64,000 nt of DNA from Verrucomicrobiia bacterium (GTDB lineage Bacteria; Verrucomicrobiota; Verrucomicrobiia; Verrucomicrobiales; Akkermansiaceae). Positions 54,671 through 63,633 of this stretch are shown piece after piece (position 1 is the first letter of the stretch; every line of letters starts with the position of its first letter). The DNA lies in assembly GCA_030432565.1 (NCBI GenBank), contig JAUIGV010000015.1, positions 1-64,000 of the forward strand, written 5' to 3'. A program made the translations under genes and the position numbers. Below the pieces are notes generated by a model. The model worked only from the letters and a program-made list of their open reading frames with translations, did not search any database and was not told the origin of the DNA.

Positions 54671-55168
54671 ATGGCAATTTTTGGACCGGCAAGAGAGTTG
54701 AAGAATCAATGGCCGCAGGGTTCCCAATGGGAAGCGGCTCATGAAATTGTGGAGCAATATCTCACCGAAGGCAGCGAGGAACGTGAGCGGGCCTTTTCCC
54801 GGGCAGAGGGGGAATCGATCAAGATCGATGTGGATGACGATTTATTTTTGATCGAGGAAGCTTATCTCACAAACGCACCGGGAGAAGTCCGCTGGGAGGC
54901 CCATCGCGAATGGGCCGATGTGCAGGTAATCCTTGCCGGTGAGGAGCGGATGGATGTTGAAAAAGTGGGAAAGCTCGAGTTGGTGGAAGACCTGTCACCC
55001 CAACGGGATATGCTGTACTTTGCTGACTACGAAGAAGGTTGCTCTTTGCAACTGGAAGCTGGTGACCTTGCAATTTATCTGCCGGTTGATGGACATCGTC
55101 CCGGTCTCCAAATTGATTCCCCCTCCTTGGTAAGGAAGCTGGTGGTAAAGGTACGCCTCCAAGATTAG
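54671..55168 (+). CDS. YhcH/YjgK/YiaL family protein
   Basis: A 165-residue cupin-like protein of the DUF386 family. The conserved blocks are RWEAHREWADVQVILAGEER (~78-97), MLYFADYEEGCSLQLEAGDL (~118-137), FAIYLP-equivalent AIYLPVDGHRPGLQ (~138-151) and KLVVKVRL at the end, with metal-binding His in EAHRE and DGHRP. Members act near sialic acid or sugar-acid catabolism (YhcH) or as anomerase-like factors. ATG 54671 begins MAIFGP, which aligns with the normal MI-GS start; GTG 54656 has a stronger GGGGGAG but adds five residues. It fits the polysaccharide theme of the region. Confidence 0.85.
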   Translation: MAIFGPARELKNQWPQGSQWEAAHEIVEQYLTEGSEERERAFSRAEGESIKIDVDDDLFLIEEAYLTNAPGEVRWEAHREWADVQVILAGEERMDVEKVGKLELVEDLSPQRDMLYFADYEEGCSLQLEAGDLAIYLPVDGHRPGLQIDSPSLVRKLVVKVRLQD

Positions 55169-55196
55169 GGGAAATACCAATGAGCTTGCGATTCTC

Positions 55197-58100
55197 CTAA
55201 CGCAGTTCAACCCGCGTGCGGATAAAGAACTTGCTTCCATGGTTGGTCAAGGGTTGGAGGGACCAAGTGTAGCGTGCGATTCCGGTGCCAAGGTTTTCCT
55301 CGTTGCTGAGCTCAAAGATGGCGTCTGCATCCACCCACGTGTCCAGGTCGGTAGAAGTCTGCACGGTAACGACAACGTCATCGGAGCTGAGGTTTCGTTG
55401 AGTGACAAAGGTCAAATTGTCTGGCGGGCCTGAGAGGTAATAGAGGTCTCCGGGCTGATCGGGGACAGTGTCATCAGTGCCAAGCGCATATTCCAGGAGA
55501 GCTGACAGACCATCGGAGTCGAGATCATCCTGGGGATTCCCTGTGAAGGAGAGGGCATCGCTTGTAGTGGGGTTTCCTCCAACGGTGGAGCTGGGTCGCC
55601 ATGAAGAAGCGAGCTTATGGTCGGGGTTTTCGCTCGGAGCGGTGAGCACCAGGGTGAAGCCGTTGCCATCCGGGCTGGTGGACCAAGGGAGTTTGTCATT
55701 GTAGCGGAAGTCTCTGATTGTGCTGCCGTCGGCTGCGAGCAGGGTGATGTTCTCTCCGCTGTTGGAAAGATCCCCGACAAATTCGCCGGCAATAGGAATT
55801 CCCGGGTATTCGATTGAGAAGTCGTCTGACTTTCCTGCAAGCACGATCCGTTCTCCCGGAGATAGGACCTGGATCGGGCGGGAGTCGTTTTGATCAAAGT
55901 CGAAAGTGATTCCACGGATGAACTCAACCCCGCGAAGATCGATGTCTTGATCACCAATGTTCATGAGTTCGATAAACTCCAATGCATCATCATCGCTGAA
56001 AGGATGATAGTTGAGTTCTGAAACCACGAGGTTGGTGTGGTCTGCTGGCACGCTATCGACAAAGAAGCCCGCCTCATTAAGAGCGCTCCAGGCCCCGCCC
56101 GATAAAGTGCGTGCTTTTGCGAGAGCCGAGGTCGTGAGTGTCACGGGATTGCCTGGAACATATTCGATGGCGGAGGCCGAGATGTTTGGGCCGGCGATGG
56201 TGGCATCCCGCGGATCAGTGCCGTCGAGGGTGTAGTAGATGGTCCCGGCTGGTGCGGTCATGGAGAGCTGAAAGCCCGGGGCGACTGTTTCTCCATGTTG
56301 ATTGAATTGGGGCGCCGCCACGGAAGGGTATAGGTTTTGGGACTGAAGTTGGTTGAGGACGGTAGCGGTACGTCCGGGAATGTAGGTGTTCTTTTGATAA
56401 TTTACTTCGGTTTGCCACCGAACCATTCCGACCGGGGTGGGTTGTTGGGCATCCCCCCAACGAGCCGATTCGGCAATGAGAGGTGTTTCAAGAAGGGCAA
56501 TCCATTTGTCGAGTTCGTTTGAAACGCCAGTCGGGGTGAGGACACCATCGTTGAAGAAGTGTTTGTGCACCCGGTCGGCGAAACGGAGGCGATATTCAGA
56601 ATTATTGCGTAGTTTGGTGTGCAGGCGGGTGGTGCGGTTGGCGAAGTTTTTACCGGTGTTGTTGGTGGAGGGGCTGAGAAAAGTTCGCTCGGAATCCCAA
56701 ACGAAGATACGCCATCGGTCGTCGCCTGTTTTACGTCGAGCGGCTTGAAAGTTGTTGTCGTCCCAATCGGAGTTGCCGTCGTAGAAATTCACGAGGAGAT
56801 AATCGATGAAGTTGTCGAGATCGATTTCCTCCTGAATCGCAGCATACTCCGCCTCTCCCGCGAGCCCCGCTTCTGCTTGCGTCAGCATGGCATTCCAGGC
56901 GGTGATATCGCCATCGATCGCTTCCATGCCGTTGGTTCGTGAAGACTTGATGACGTCCCAATCCTCTTCAGCACCTCCGAACCGTTGTGCCATTGAGTTG
57001 TCCTCATTGCGGTCGAGGGTGTGATAAAGGCCCCAGTAAAGTCCATTGAGGTAGAGGTGAACGTGTTCTTGAAAGTTGGCGGGACGATTCATGGCGAGCT
57101 GAAGGCTTCGGGCGAGTTGGTCCCGCATGTAGAGGGCCTCGTTACGCTGCCCCTGGGTCGGGTGAAACCATGAGTCACCATTTTGACCACGCAGGAGGTA
57201 GCTGTTGACTTTGTCCGGCCAGGCGTCGTTTCCGAACACCGGGAAATCGAGTTCCGAAGGTCCGAAGGCTGATCTGAAAACAAGCCGGAGGTTGTGTTTG
57301 GGGCGGGAGGTCCATCGGCTGGCGTTTCCGAAAACACGCATCGCGCAATCGATCTGAAGCTCCTGTCCGTGTGGAAAGCCGAAGAATTCCGCCGAGCAGG
57401 CCCGTTCCCAGGGAAAGCCGCGGGCGATGGTGGAATTGGCATAGATTCCGCCAATGGCCGGGTCGGTGTTATTGTTGAAAAGGTCGTCGACCGGCATGGC
57501 TACGGAGACAGTGGGGAGAGCCAGCAGTGCATCAATGATGTCTTGATCCGGAGCGACGGATGAGGTCATGGCGTAGTCGGCGCTGGTGCCGGGCTGCCAG
57601 ACAGAAGGGTAACCGGCAGGGGCGGCCGGTTGGTTGAGCACATCTTCCAGGAAGAGGTAGGTGACGGTTGTGATTTTCCGTGGGGCTTCGCCGGGTCGAA
57701 AGGCTGCGGCCCGGAGGATGGTCGTGGTGGTGATGGAAACCGGAGCGACGTATGGTGTGCCTGTTGATGCGGTGGGTGGCGATCCGTCGGTGGTGTAGCG
57801 AATCGATAGAGTTGGGTCCGCGCTACTGAGGCCGACCGTAAAGGCAGTATCGTAGAATCCCCGTGGTTTGTCCGCAATGACCTCTTCCTCCACGAATCCG
57901 CTGAAAGTGGTAGCGCCATTTTCGGCGGAGGGTGTTGGCGCGGCAAAGTAGCCCAAGCTGCCATCGGTGAGGCGGCCATAGGAGCTTCCAACATATTGTG
58001 GAGGATAGGACGGGGCAATTTCGTCATGAACCGTCACACCATCAGGCTCGACTAAAGCGAGATACTCTCCACCGGAGGAAAGTTTAAAGTTGGTATGTAG

Positions 58101-59339
58101 TTCGGCTCCCGAAATTGAGCGATCCTTGTCCGAAGAAAAGAGCAACAGCAGCCCATCACCGTTGATGGGAGTGGGCGGGAATTGCCACTTGGTAAGGTTG
58201 CCGGGATCATCGGTAAGATAGAAACCTGCGAGGTCGTTCGGCGTGTTGCCAGTGTTCTTAATCTCAATCCAGTCAGTTTCATCTCCGTCTTCATCAGCAA
58301 CCGGCCCGGCGTTTTGAGCGACAAATTCATTGATTCTGAAGCTGGCCGGCTCATCAACGTAGACAGTGATGGCTTCGGTGACGATGCCGTTCGGGGCTGT
58401 TGCAGAGATCGTGTAGGTTGTTGTGGCCGTTGGTGAAACGCTGGCGCTACCCAGGCCTTCAGTGGTTAGGGGCAGGACATTTCCGATTCCCTGATCAATA
58501 GAAAGTGCGGTGACTTCGGGCGCGATTTCCCATGTCAGAGTCGCGCTCTCTCCGCTTGAGATGCTGATCGGGGATGCGGTGAAAGAGTTTAGGGCAGGCG
58601 GGGTTGACATCGAGGCCACGTGCTCTGCAATACGATCTGCCGGAAGAGCGTGGGTGTAAAAAGCCACTTCATCGATTGTCCCGTTGAAGTAATTACTCGA
58701 GAGATTCTTGTGAATGCCGATGAAGAACCCGCCGTTGGAAGATTCCGGATTGACCGTTCCAGAGGCCGTCGCGACCCCGTCAATATACCACGTCCACGTG
58801 TTGGTGGGATCATCGAAAACCAAAGCGCCGTGGTGGATTTGACCAACGACGGCCGCAATGCCGCTGCTTCGGGTGCCTGCCCCCAGAAAGCTGCGGATGT
58901 CACCACCGCTTGAGGAAAGGAAGAAGAGAGTTCGTCCGCTGCCACCATCTTGCTGAACAATTGCTTGCTGGGAAGTCGCGTTGGTCTTGAAAAGAGCCTC
59001 AATGGTAAAACTGGTGAGCGCCGGGTTGAAGAGGGGCGGTGTTAGGATGCGCGATTTGGCTGTTGAACTTCCGCTGAAGTTGGCAGCGGAATCCGCCTCT
59101 TCTGTAAGCCCTCCGGCGCCCAAGGTCGGGGTGGTGGTTCCGGCATAACTGGCATGGTTTCCATTCGGCGAGGAGTCAAAAGCAACCGTAGCACCCGGAT
59201 CTTCGTTGAAGCGGTAAAATGCCACCGGATTATCTGCGAGAACTTCGGCCGAATAAGGCGCGGCAAAAGCGACTGGTAAAACGGTAGGCTGTATCAATAA
59301 CAAAAGAAGGTGCAGGCGGGATTGAAATAGACGTCGCAT
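55197..59339 (-). CDS. Giant exported LamG/lamin-tail/CotH protein
   Basis: A 1380-residue protein with signal peptide (LHLLLLLIQPTVLPVAFAAP). Order of domains: LamG-type jelly roll (~35-245), Ig-like (~250-330), lamin-tail LTD (~335-455), chitobiase-like C-terminal beta domain (~490-570), CotH kinase-like (~600-980: RVFGNASRWTSRPKHNLRLV, HVHLYLNGLYWGLYHTLDRN, DYLLVNFYDGNSDWDDNNFQ, RWRIFVWDSERTF), second chitobiase-like domain (~1060-1125), second lamin-tail (~1135-1250), then a short C-terminal Ca-site DDLDSDGLSALLEYALGTDD and a beta domain as in the other giant exported proteins. CotH in Bacillus is a spore-coat protein kinase; here phosphorylation or mere structural use is open. It is convergent with the YhcH-like gene. 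Confidence 0.87.
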   Translation of the reverse strand: MRRLFQSRLHLLLLLIQPTVLPVAFAAPYSAEVLADNPVAFYRFNEDPGATVAFDSSPNGNHASYAGTTTPTLGAGGLTEEADSAANFSGSSTAKSRILTPPLFNPALTSFTIEALFKTNATSQQAIVQQDGGSGRTLFFLSSSGGDIRSFLGAGTRSSGIAAVVGQIHHGALVFDDPTNTWTWYIDGVATASGTVNPESSNGGFFIGIHKNLSSNYFNGTIDEVAFYTHALPADRIAEHVASMSTPPALNSFTASPISISSGESATLTWEIAPEVTALSIDQGIGNVLPLTTEGLGSASVSPTATTTYTISATAPNGIVTEAITVYVDEPASFRINEFVAQNAGPVADEDGDETDWIEIKNTGNTPNDLAGFYLTDDPGNLTKWQFPPTPINGDGLLLLFSSDKDRSISGAELHTNFKLSSGGEYLALVEPDGVTVHDEIAPSYPPQYVGSSYGRLTDGSLGYFAAPTPSAENGATTFSGFVEEEVIADKPRGFYDTAFTVGLSSADPTLSIRYTTDGSPPTASTGTPYVAPVSITTTTILRAAAFRPGEAPRKITTVTYLFLEDVLNQPAAPAGYPSVWQPGTSADYAMTSSVAPDQDIIDALLALPTVSVAMPVDDLFNNNTDPAIGGIYANSTIARGFPWERACSAEFFGFPHGQELQIDCAMRVFGNASRWTSRPKHNLRLVFRSAFGPSELDFPVFGNDAWPDKVNSYLLRGQNGDSWFHPTQGQRNEALYMRDQLARSLQLAMNRPANFQEHVHLYLNGLYWGLYHTLDRNEDNSMAQRFGGAEEDWDVIKSSRTNGMEAIDGDITAWNAMLTQAEAGLAGEAEYAAIQEEIDLDNFIDYLLVNFYDGNSDWDDNNFQAARRKTGDDRWRIFVWDSERTFLSPSTNNTGKNFANRTTRLHTKLRNNSEYRLRFADRVHKHFFNDGVLTPTGVSNELDKWIALLETPLIAESARWGDAQQPTPVGMVRWQTEVNYQKNTYIPGRTATVLNQLQSQNLYPSVAAPQFNQHGETVAPGFQLSMTAPAGTIYYTLDGTDPRDATIAGPNISASAIEYVPGNPVTLTTSALAKARTLSGGAWSALNEAGFFVDSVPADHTNLVVSELNYHPFSDDDALEFIELMNIGDQDIDLRGVEFIRGITFDFDQNDSRPIQVLSPGERIVLAGKSDDFSIEYPGIPIAGEFVGDLSNSGENITLLAADGSTIRDFRYNDKLPWSTSPDGNGFTLVLTAPSENPDHKLASSWRPSSTVGGNPTTSDALSFTGNPQDDLDSDGLSALLEYALGTDDTVPDQPGDLYYLSGPPDNLTFVTQRNLSSDDVVVTVQTSTDLDTWVDADAIFELSNEENLGTGIARYTWSLQPLTNHGSKFFIRTRVELR

Positions 59340-59444
59340 AAAAGGATTTCAAAGAGCCTAGTGATGTGGTGCATCGAGGCAATCACCAAGAAAGGGGAAC
59401 TCCTTCATCGTCATTCGCAGGGAAATCAGTCATCCTCAAGCGCT

Positions 59445-60401
59445 ATGAAGATGATTTTCAAGACAGTCCAAGTTGCTTTTTTGATGCTGGTGGCGATCCC
59501 GCAATTGGTTGGGGCCGGGGAAGTTCGGACTTGGACCGCGGCTGACGGACGCACTTTGGTAGCCGAGTTCATTTCTGCAAATGACCGAAATGTGACCCTG
59601 CGCCGCAAGTCGGACGGCAAGCGTTTTACTTTGTCACTCGAGAAAATTTCGGAGGCCGACCGCAAATGGGTGACGGAGGCTCTTGAGGAGTTGACCGGCC
59701 TGGCGGAGAAGGAACCGGGCGGGATCTTTGAAGATCGCCTCACAGAAGATTGGGAGAAGATGGAGTATGAGAGCCTCAAATTCCGTTTTTACAGCGAGAA
59801 AAGGATGAGCCCAAAGAAGCGCTATCCGATCATGCTCTTTCTGCACGGTAAGGGATCGGGAGGAAGTGATAATGAAAAACAACTCAATGGGATCGTGCGG
59901 AATTTCGCCGCAGGAAAGTTTCACAAGAAGAACCCTTCATTCATCTTCGCACCACAGTGTCCCGACGATTCCAAGGGATGGCGTGGTGAATATCTTGATG
60001 ATGTCATTGGGCTCTTGAAAACCGCGATCAAGAATCTGCCCGTTGACGAGGACCGGGTTTATATCACGGGAATTTCCATGGGAGGTTTCGGAACTTGGTC
60101 GGCCTTGGCCGAGGCTCCCGATCTTTTTGCGGCGGCTGTTCCGGTTTGCGGCGGTGGCAACCCTGCGACGGCCAAGGCGATCAAAGAGATCCCTATCTGG
60201 GCGCACCACGGAGTGGCCGATCCGGTTGTGAGTGTCGAGTTCACCCGTAAGATGGTCGAAGCTCTTAAAAAGGAAAAGGGCGATATCAAATACACCGAGT
60301 ATGACGCCGCTTCCGGGGTCAAACACGATGCCTGGACTCCCTGTTATTCAAATCCTGAAGTCTACGAGTGGATTTACGAACAGCGAAAGGGGAAGAAGTA
60401 G
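59445..60401 (+). CDS. Exported SHD1-domain carboxylesterase
   Basis: A 318-residue exported hydrolase. ATG 59445 begins the signal peptide MKMIFKTVQVAFLMLVAIPQ; the longer frame to 59361 adds 28 non-conserved residues. After the leader, residues ~25-75 form an SLA1-homology (SHD1) beta domain (EVRTWTAADGRTLVAEF, RKSDGKRFTLSLEKIS), common in PVC exported proteins. The alpha/beta hydrolase has LFLHGKGSGG (oxyanion), YITGISMGGFGTW (nucleophile Ser), HHGVADPVV (Asp) and GVKHDAWTP (His), matching phospholipase/carboxylesterase and feruloyl-esterase-like enzymes. Likely deacylates carbohydrate or lipid outside the cytoplasm. Divergent from the CotH gene. Confidence 0.85.
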   Translation: MKMIFKTVQVAFLMLVAIPQLVGAGEVRTWTAADGRTLVAEFISANDRNVTLRRKSDGKRFTLSLEKISEADRKWVTEALEELTGLAEKEPGGIFEDRLTEDWEKMEYESLKFRFYSEKRMSPKKRYPIMLFLHGKGSGGSDNEKQLNGIVRNFAAGKFHKKNPSFIFAPQCPDDSKGWRGEYLDDVIGLLKTAIKNLPVDEDRVYITGISMGGFGTWSALAEAPDLFAAAVPVCGGGNPATAKAIKEIPIWAHHGVADPVVSVEFTRKMVEALKKEKGDIKYTEYDAASGVKHDAWTPCYSNPEVYEWIYEQRKGKK

Positions 60402-60596
60402 TTTTAAGGCCGAGGATTTGACGGTAATGACTCGTTGGGGGTGGCGTTAAATGATGCGTTGCACGGCAAGAAAGAGGTTAAAAAACAATCGGACAAAGCT
60501 GGTCCTGGAAGATCGCCTTGGCCCTTCCAACTCATGAGAAGTTTTAATAAGATTTGCTATTGAACCAGGGTTCGGCTTTGTCACCGTTACAAGAAG

Positions 60597-61181
60597 ATGT
60601 TTTTGATAGCCAAATATGCGATGATAATTCTGATTCTTGGCGCGGGGAGCATCACTTGGTTGCGTGTTTCTCAGTTCCGATCCGGGTTAGAGGAATTGAA
60701 TTCATGGATCCGAAAAAGAGAGTTTGAACGCGGAGCGCGAATCAAAGATTTCAAAGAGAATACCGAAGAGAGGAGGCGGCTTCCTGTTCTTTGGGTGCCA
60801 GATCAGCTTTTGGGCATCTCAGAAGATTATGAGCCACCCCTGCTGGATCCCGGCCTCGACGAGCTCATTGAGGACTCCCGATTTGCAACTCTCGTCAGCA
60901 AAAACACGAGGAGCGGTTCCTACTCCAGGATTGAGGGCTATTTCCCACTCAATGACCCGGAAGTATCTCCTCCCCAGATCGTGACCACTTCGCCGGACAA
61001 GCCTCGCCCCGATTTCTCGTATGGGCTAAAATTTCACCTATTCGATGGAAGCGAGAAATTCATTTGGGTTCGAGGCGGGAGAGTCGATGATATCTCGGAA
61101 GACGGTTTTCGGGGCCTTCCGCTCTCTTATCTTTGCCGCTACCTCCGCAAAGCGGGCAGGTCCATTGAGACGGAGCAATAA
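60597..61181 (+). CDS. Membrane-anchored protein, paralogue 1 of 3, unknown function
   Basis: A 194-residue protein with one N-terminal membrane segment (MIILILGAGSITWLRVSQF, ~9-27) and a charged region (GLEELNSWIRKREFERGARI). The rest is a soluble domain with FATLVSKNTRSGSY (~96) and, near the end, GLKFHLFDGSEKFIWVRGGR (~147-166) followed by a helix LSYLCRYLRKAG. It has no named family that I know. A GAAG precedes the ATG. The following gene starts 4 nt after its stop, and it shares the C-terminal G-x-x-L-x3-E-x-F-x2-V-x2-GR pattern with that gene's product. Confidence 0.6.
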   Translation: MFLIAKYAMIILILGAGSITWLRVSQFRSGLEELNSWIRKREFERGARIKDFKENTEERRRLPVLWVPDQLLGISEDYEPPLLDPGLDELIEDSRFATLVSKNTRSGSYSRIEGYFPLNDPEVSPPQIVTTSPDKPRPDFSYGLKFHLFDGSEKFIWVRGGRVDDISEDGFRGLPLSYLCRYLRKAGRSIETEQ

Positions 61182-61185
61182 TCTG

Positions 61186-61758
61186 ATGAAGCGATCTCCC
61201 ATCCCTTTGCTTGTGCTATTGCTTCTGACCTGGAGTGTTGCCAATTATCTTTGGTTCGATGCCTGGAATCAGAGGTCGGAAAAACTCCGAAAATCCGTCG
61301 ATGCTTTCGAGTCCGTTGAGTCCGATTTCGATGAATATAGTGCCTTGAAAATTGCCCCGCCTCTTCCGGAGGAACTCGCCAATAGTTTAGCGGAATTTCG
61401 CTCGGAGAAAGCCTCCGACTATCTTCGCGAAGCTTTTGCGGACATTGATTGTGTTCTCGTCACCAAGCCAGTTTACGAAGGGGGGGTGCTCTTCCGGGAG
61501 GTTACCGGGAAATTCGTGCTGGTGCCAAACCTTTCAGATGTTGGTCCTGGTCGCTACTATGAGGTCGGCCATCGGATCCCGGTGGTTGAACCAAGACCAC
61601 GAGAAGTGGGTTTTTGGATGGTATTGCGGCATAATGGCGAGTCCTTCTTCCCCGTGACCAATGGTCGCATCAAGGGGCTTGCCCACATCCCCGAGGAGTT
61701 TGCGCTCCGAGAGCTTCGGAAGATGGCCGCATTGGCTCAAAAAGAAGATAATTCATGA
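61186..61758 (+). CDS. Membrane-anchored protein, paralogue 2 of 3, unknown function
   Basis: ATG 61186 is chosen because it begins an anchor segment (MKRSPIPLLVLLLLTWSVAN), 4 nt after the previous stop; the same frame is open upstream to 61045, inside the preceding gene. 190 residues: anchor, helical linker, then DIDCVLVTKPVYEGG (~88), YYEVGHRIPVVEPRP (~119) and GFWMVLRHNGESFFPVTNGR (~138-157) with a terminal helix EFALRELRKMA. The CVLVT and YEVG motifs match paralogue 3; the GFWMVL...GR motif matches paralogue 1. Translationally coupled to both neighbours (4-nt gap, 4-nt overlap). Confidence 0.6.
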   Translation: MKRSPIPLLVLLLLTWSVANYLWFDAWNQRSEKLRKSVDAFESVESDFDEYSALKIAPPLPEELANSLAEFRSEKASDYLREAFADIDCVLVTKPVYEGGVLFREVTGKFVLVPNLSDVGPGRYYEVGHRIPVVEPRPREVGFWMVLRHNGESFFPVTNGRIKGLAHIPEEFALRELRKMAALAQKEDNS

Positions 61759-62252
61759 AACGGAAGGCTCTTTTTTTCCTTTTTCTTGCCGCGGTAATTC
61801 TGAACGGCTTGATCTCGTTGCAACTTTACGGCGCTTCCAGGGACCTCAAGCGGAATGAGGTCAGGATGAAAGGCTATCGGGTGCTTCCACTTGAGAGAAT
61901 AATCTGTCGAAGGATTGACGAAGATTTTCTCGAAGAACTCTCAGAGGCCGATTTTGTCATCGTGACCGAGAGCCGGGAGATTCGCGGCTTCGTTTATCAA
62001 ATCATCTCGGATTTAATCCCGATGAAAGAGGGTGCCTGGACGTTTCACGAAGTTGGGCAACCCCTTGGACCCGGAATTGACAGGAAGTATCTGAGCGAGA
62101 TCCCCACGGGTGCCATTCACTATTCATGGGATCCATCCCCCCACGACACTTTCACCGAACTCTTTTCGGCAACCGAGGAGCAGATTCAAGCCGGTGCCCC
62201 CGCACTTGAAGTGGCTATCGCAGAGATCAAAATGAGATCGATATCGCAGTAA
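61755..62252 (+). CDS. Membrane-anchored protein, paralogue 3 of 3, unknown function
   Basis: 165 residues: N-terminal anchor (ALFFLFLAAVILNGLISLQL, ~5-24), charged linker (SRDLKRNEVRMKGYRVL), then EADFVIVTESREIRG (~65-80), TFHEVGQPLGPGI (~100) and a C-terminal helix (APALEVAIAEIKM). It overlaps the preceding stop by 4 nt (ATGA). Same plan as paralogues 1 and 2, most similar to 2. Last gene of the cassette; convergent hipA lies 80 bp further with no terminator seen between. Confidence 0.58.
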   Translation: MKRKALFFLFLAAVILNGLISLQLYGASRDLKRNEVRMKGYRVLPLERIICRRIDEDFLEELSEADFVIVTESREIRGFVYQIISDLIPMKEGAWTFHEVGQPLGPGIDRKYLSEIPTGAIHYSWDPSPHDTFTELFSATEEQIQAGAPALEVAIAEIKMRSISQ

Positions 62253-62331
62253 TATTTTGAATCTCGGTTTTGATGAATGTTGTCCGGCTTAGATCAATTC
62301 ATTCGTCGCGAGACTCTGCCTGAATTTTTGG

Positions 62332-63633
62332 CTATCGCACGGGGAGAAATCGGAAATTTCCGCGGATCCGGGGAATGAGGTTTTTTGGAACTCCGGCTTC
62401 TGTTGCGAAGGTGGGCCAATTCTGGAGGCTCTGGTGGAGGGTGGTGATCATGTCTTTTGCCTGACGGGGTTTGACGTCGGCCGAGCGGGCGGCGGTGAGG
62501 AGGTCTTCCTGTGTGAACTTGTCGCGTTTGCCGTTGAGGGTCATTTGGTGACGGCTGGTCCAGGCTCCGTCGGGATTGTATGAGTAGGTGACATCGTAGG
62601 CGGGTGCCAGGTGCCAGGTGCCGCGGCGGTCCATCAGAAAGGAGATGTTTTTGGTGTGATCGTCCTGGTTGCGAGCGAGGATGTTGAAGAGAGCGCGGCG
62701 GTAGAGTTCGGTGAGGTCCGGCTGGGGAAGGCCGAGGCGACGTGCGAGTTGGAAGGCCTGCTCATAGGAGTAGCCGCCAGCGGTATTGAAGTCGTAATGA
62801 CCGAGGGCGCAGAGGGTTTGTTGGTGGAGTTTGTCGCCGTCCGCGGTCCGGTCAAAGCGGCGGGTCATAAAGTGAGCGCGTCCATTTTCCTCCAGGAGAC
62901 GGCAGGTGCTCATCGTGATGCCGGCGGCGCGGGCCATGAGGTGGTAGGCGTATTCAATGCGACCGTAGCCGAGGGGATCGGCGAGTTCCTTGTCGGCGTT
63001 GGCATCGACGCCATCGAACTTGATGAGCCAAGGCTCGAAGTCGGGGGGAAGGGGGACCTGGCCGGATCGAATTTCGCCGGTTGTGGGATTCCAGGCGACG
63101 ACGGCTTTGGCGCGGGCCCCGCCGGCCGAGGTGCCGACGCGAAGAATGTCGGCGAGAGCTTCCTCCTCGTGGTCGGGAACAAAGGAGGTTTTTAATTTCG
63201 CGCGGTCGGCGAGGACAGCGTTGGCGAGATGCACGAGAGCGTCTATCTCAAGTTCACGATCTGGTTTTTCGGCGTGATGTGCGGGAAGGAATTCGAGGGC
63301 GCCCATGGCGCGGCTGCCGAGGTAGCAGAGACGTTCGACCGGATTGAAAGAGGCGGGAGTGCGCCCTTCACGGGTGAGCCATTGGTCGATGAGAAGGTTG
63401 CCAAACTTGTCGGGGAGGCAGTCGGCGAGAAGGCCGGGAAGGCCTTTGAAGGTTTCGCGCGGAAGAGCCGGAAATTGGTAGATGCCTTCGGCCAGAGGCA
63501 TGTGGATGGGGGCGACTTCGATGCCGCTGCGGAGGAAGGCGGGGGAGTATTCGAAGAGTCCGAGCTGCTGGTCGGCGTCCCAGGCTACCGCGCCAATGTC
63601 GGTGCCAAAAAGGGTGACGGTGGCGGAGGTCAT
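62332..63633 (-). CDS. hipA: HipA-type kinase toxin
   Basis: A 433-residue Ser/Thr kinase toxin; family members phosphorylate glutamyl-tRNA synthetase and cause persistence. The HipA N-terminal part holds GLPGLLADCLPDKFGN (~64-79), and the kinase core has GTSAGGARAKAVVA (~167-180, phosphate-binding loop), HFMTRRFDR (~254-262), the catalytic RNQDDHTKNISFL (Asp324/325, Asn329) and LAPAYDVTYS (Asp347, DFG equivalent). Length is normal and no key residue is missing. The ATG overlaps the hipB stop by 4 nt, the usual antitoxin-first order. Confidence 0.93.
   Translation of the reverse strand: MTSATVTLFGTDIGAVAWDADQQLGLFEYSPAFLRSGIEVAPIHMPLAEGIYQFPALPRETFKGLPGLLADCLPDKFGNLLIDQWLTREGRTPASFNPVERLCYLGSRAMGALEFLPAHHAEKPDRELEIDALVHLANAVLADRAKLKTSFVPDHEEEALADILRVGTSAGGARAKAVVAWNPTTGEIRSGQVPLPPDFEPWLIKFDGVDANADKELADPLGYGRIEYAYHLMARAAGITMSTCRLLEENGRAHFMTRRFDRTADGDKLHQQTLCALGHYDFNTAGGYSYEQAFQLARRLGLPQPDLTELYRRALFNILARNQDDHTKNISFLMDRRGTWHLAPAYDVTYSYNPDGAWTSRHQMTLNGKRDKFTQEDLLTAARSADVKPRQAKDMITTLHQSLQNWPTFATEAGVPKNLIPRIRGNFRFLPVR

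Noticed and set aside
61045-61185. N-terminal extension of the second paralogue gene
   Set aside because: It lies wholly inside the upstream coding frame; ATG 61186 starts a clean membrane anchor directly after the previous stop.
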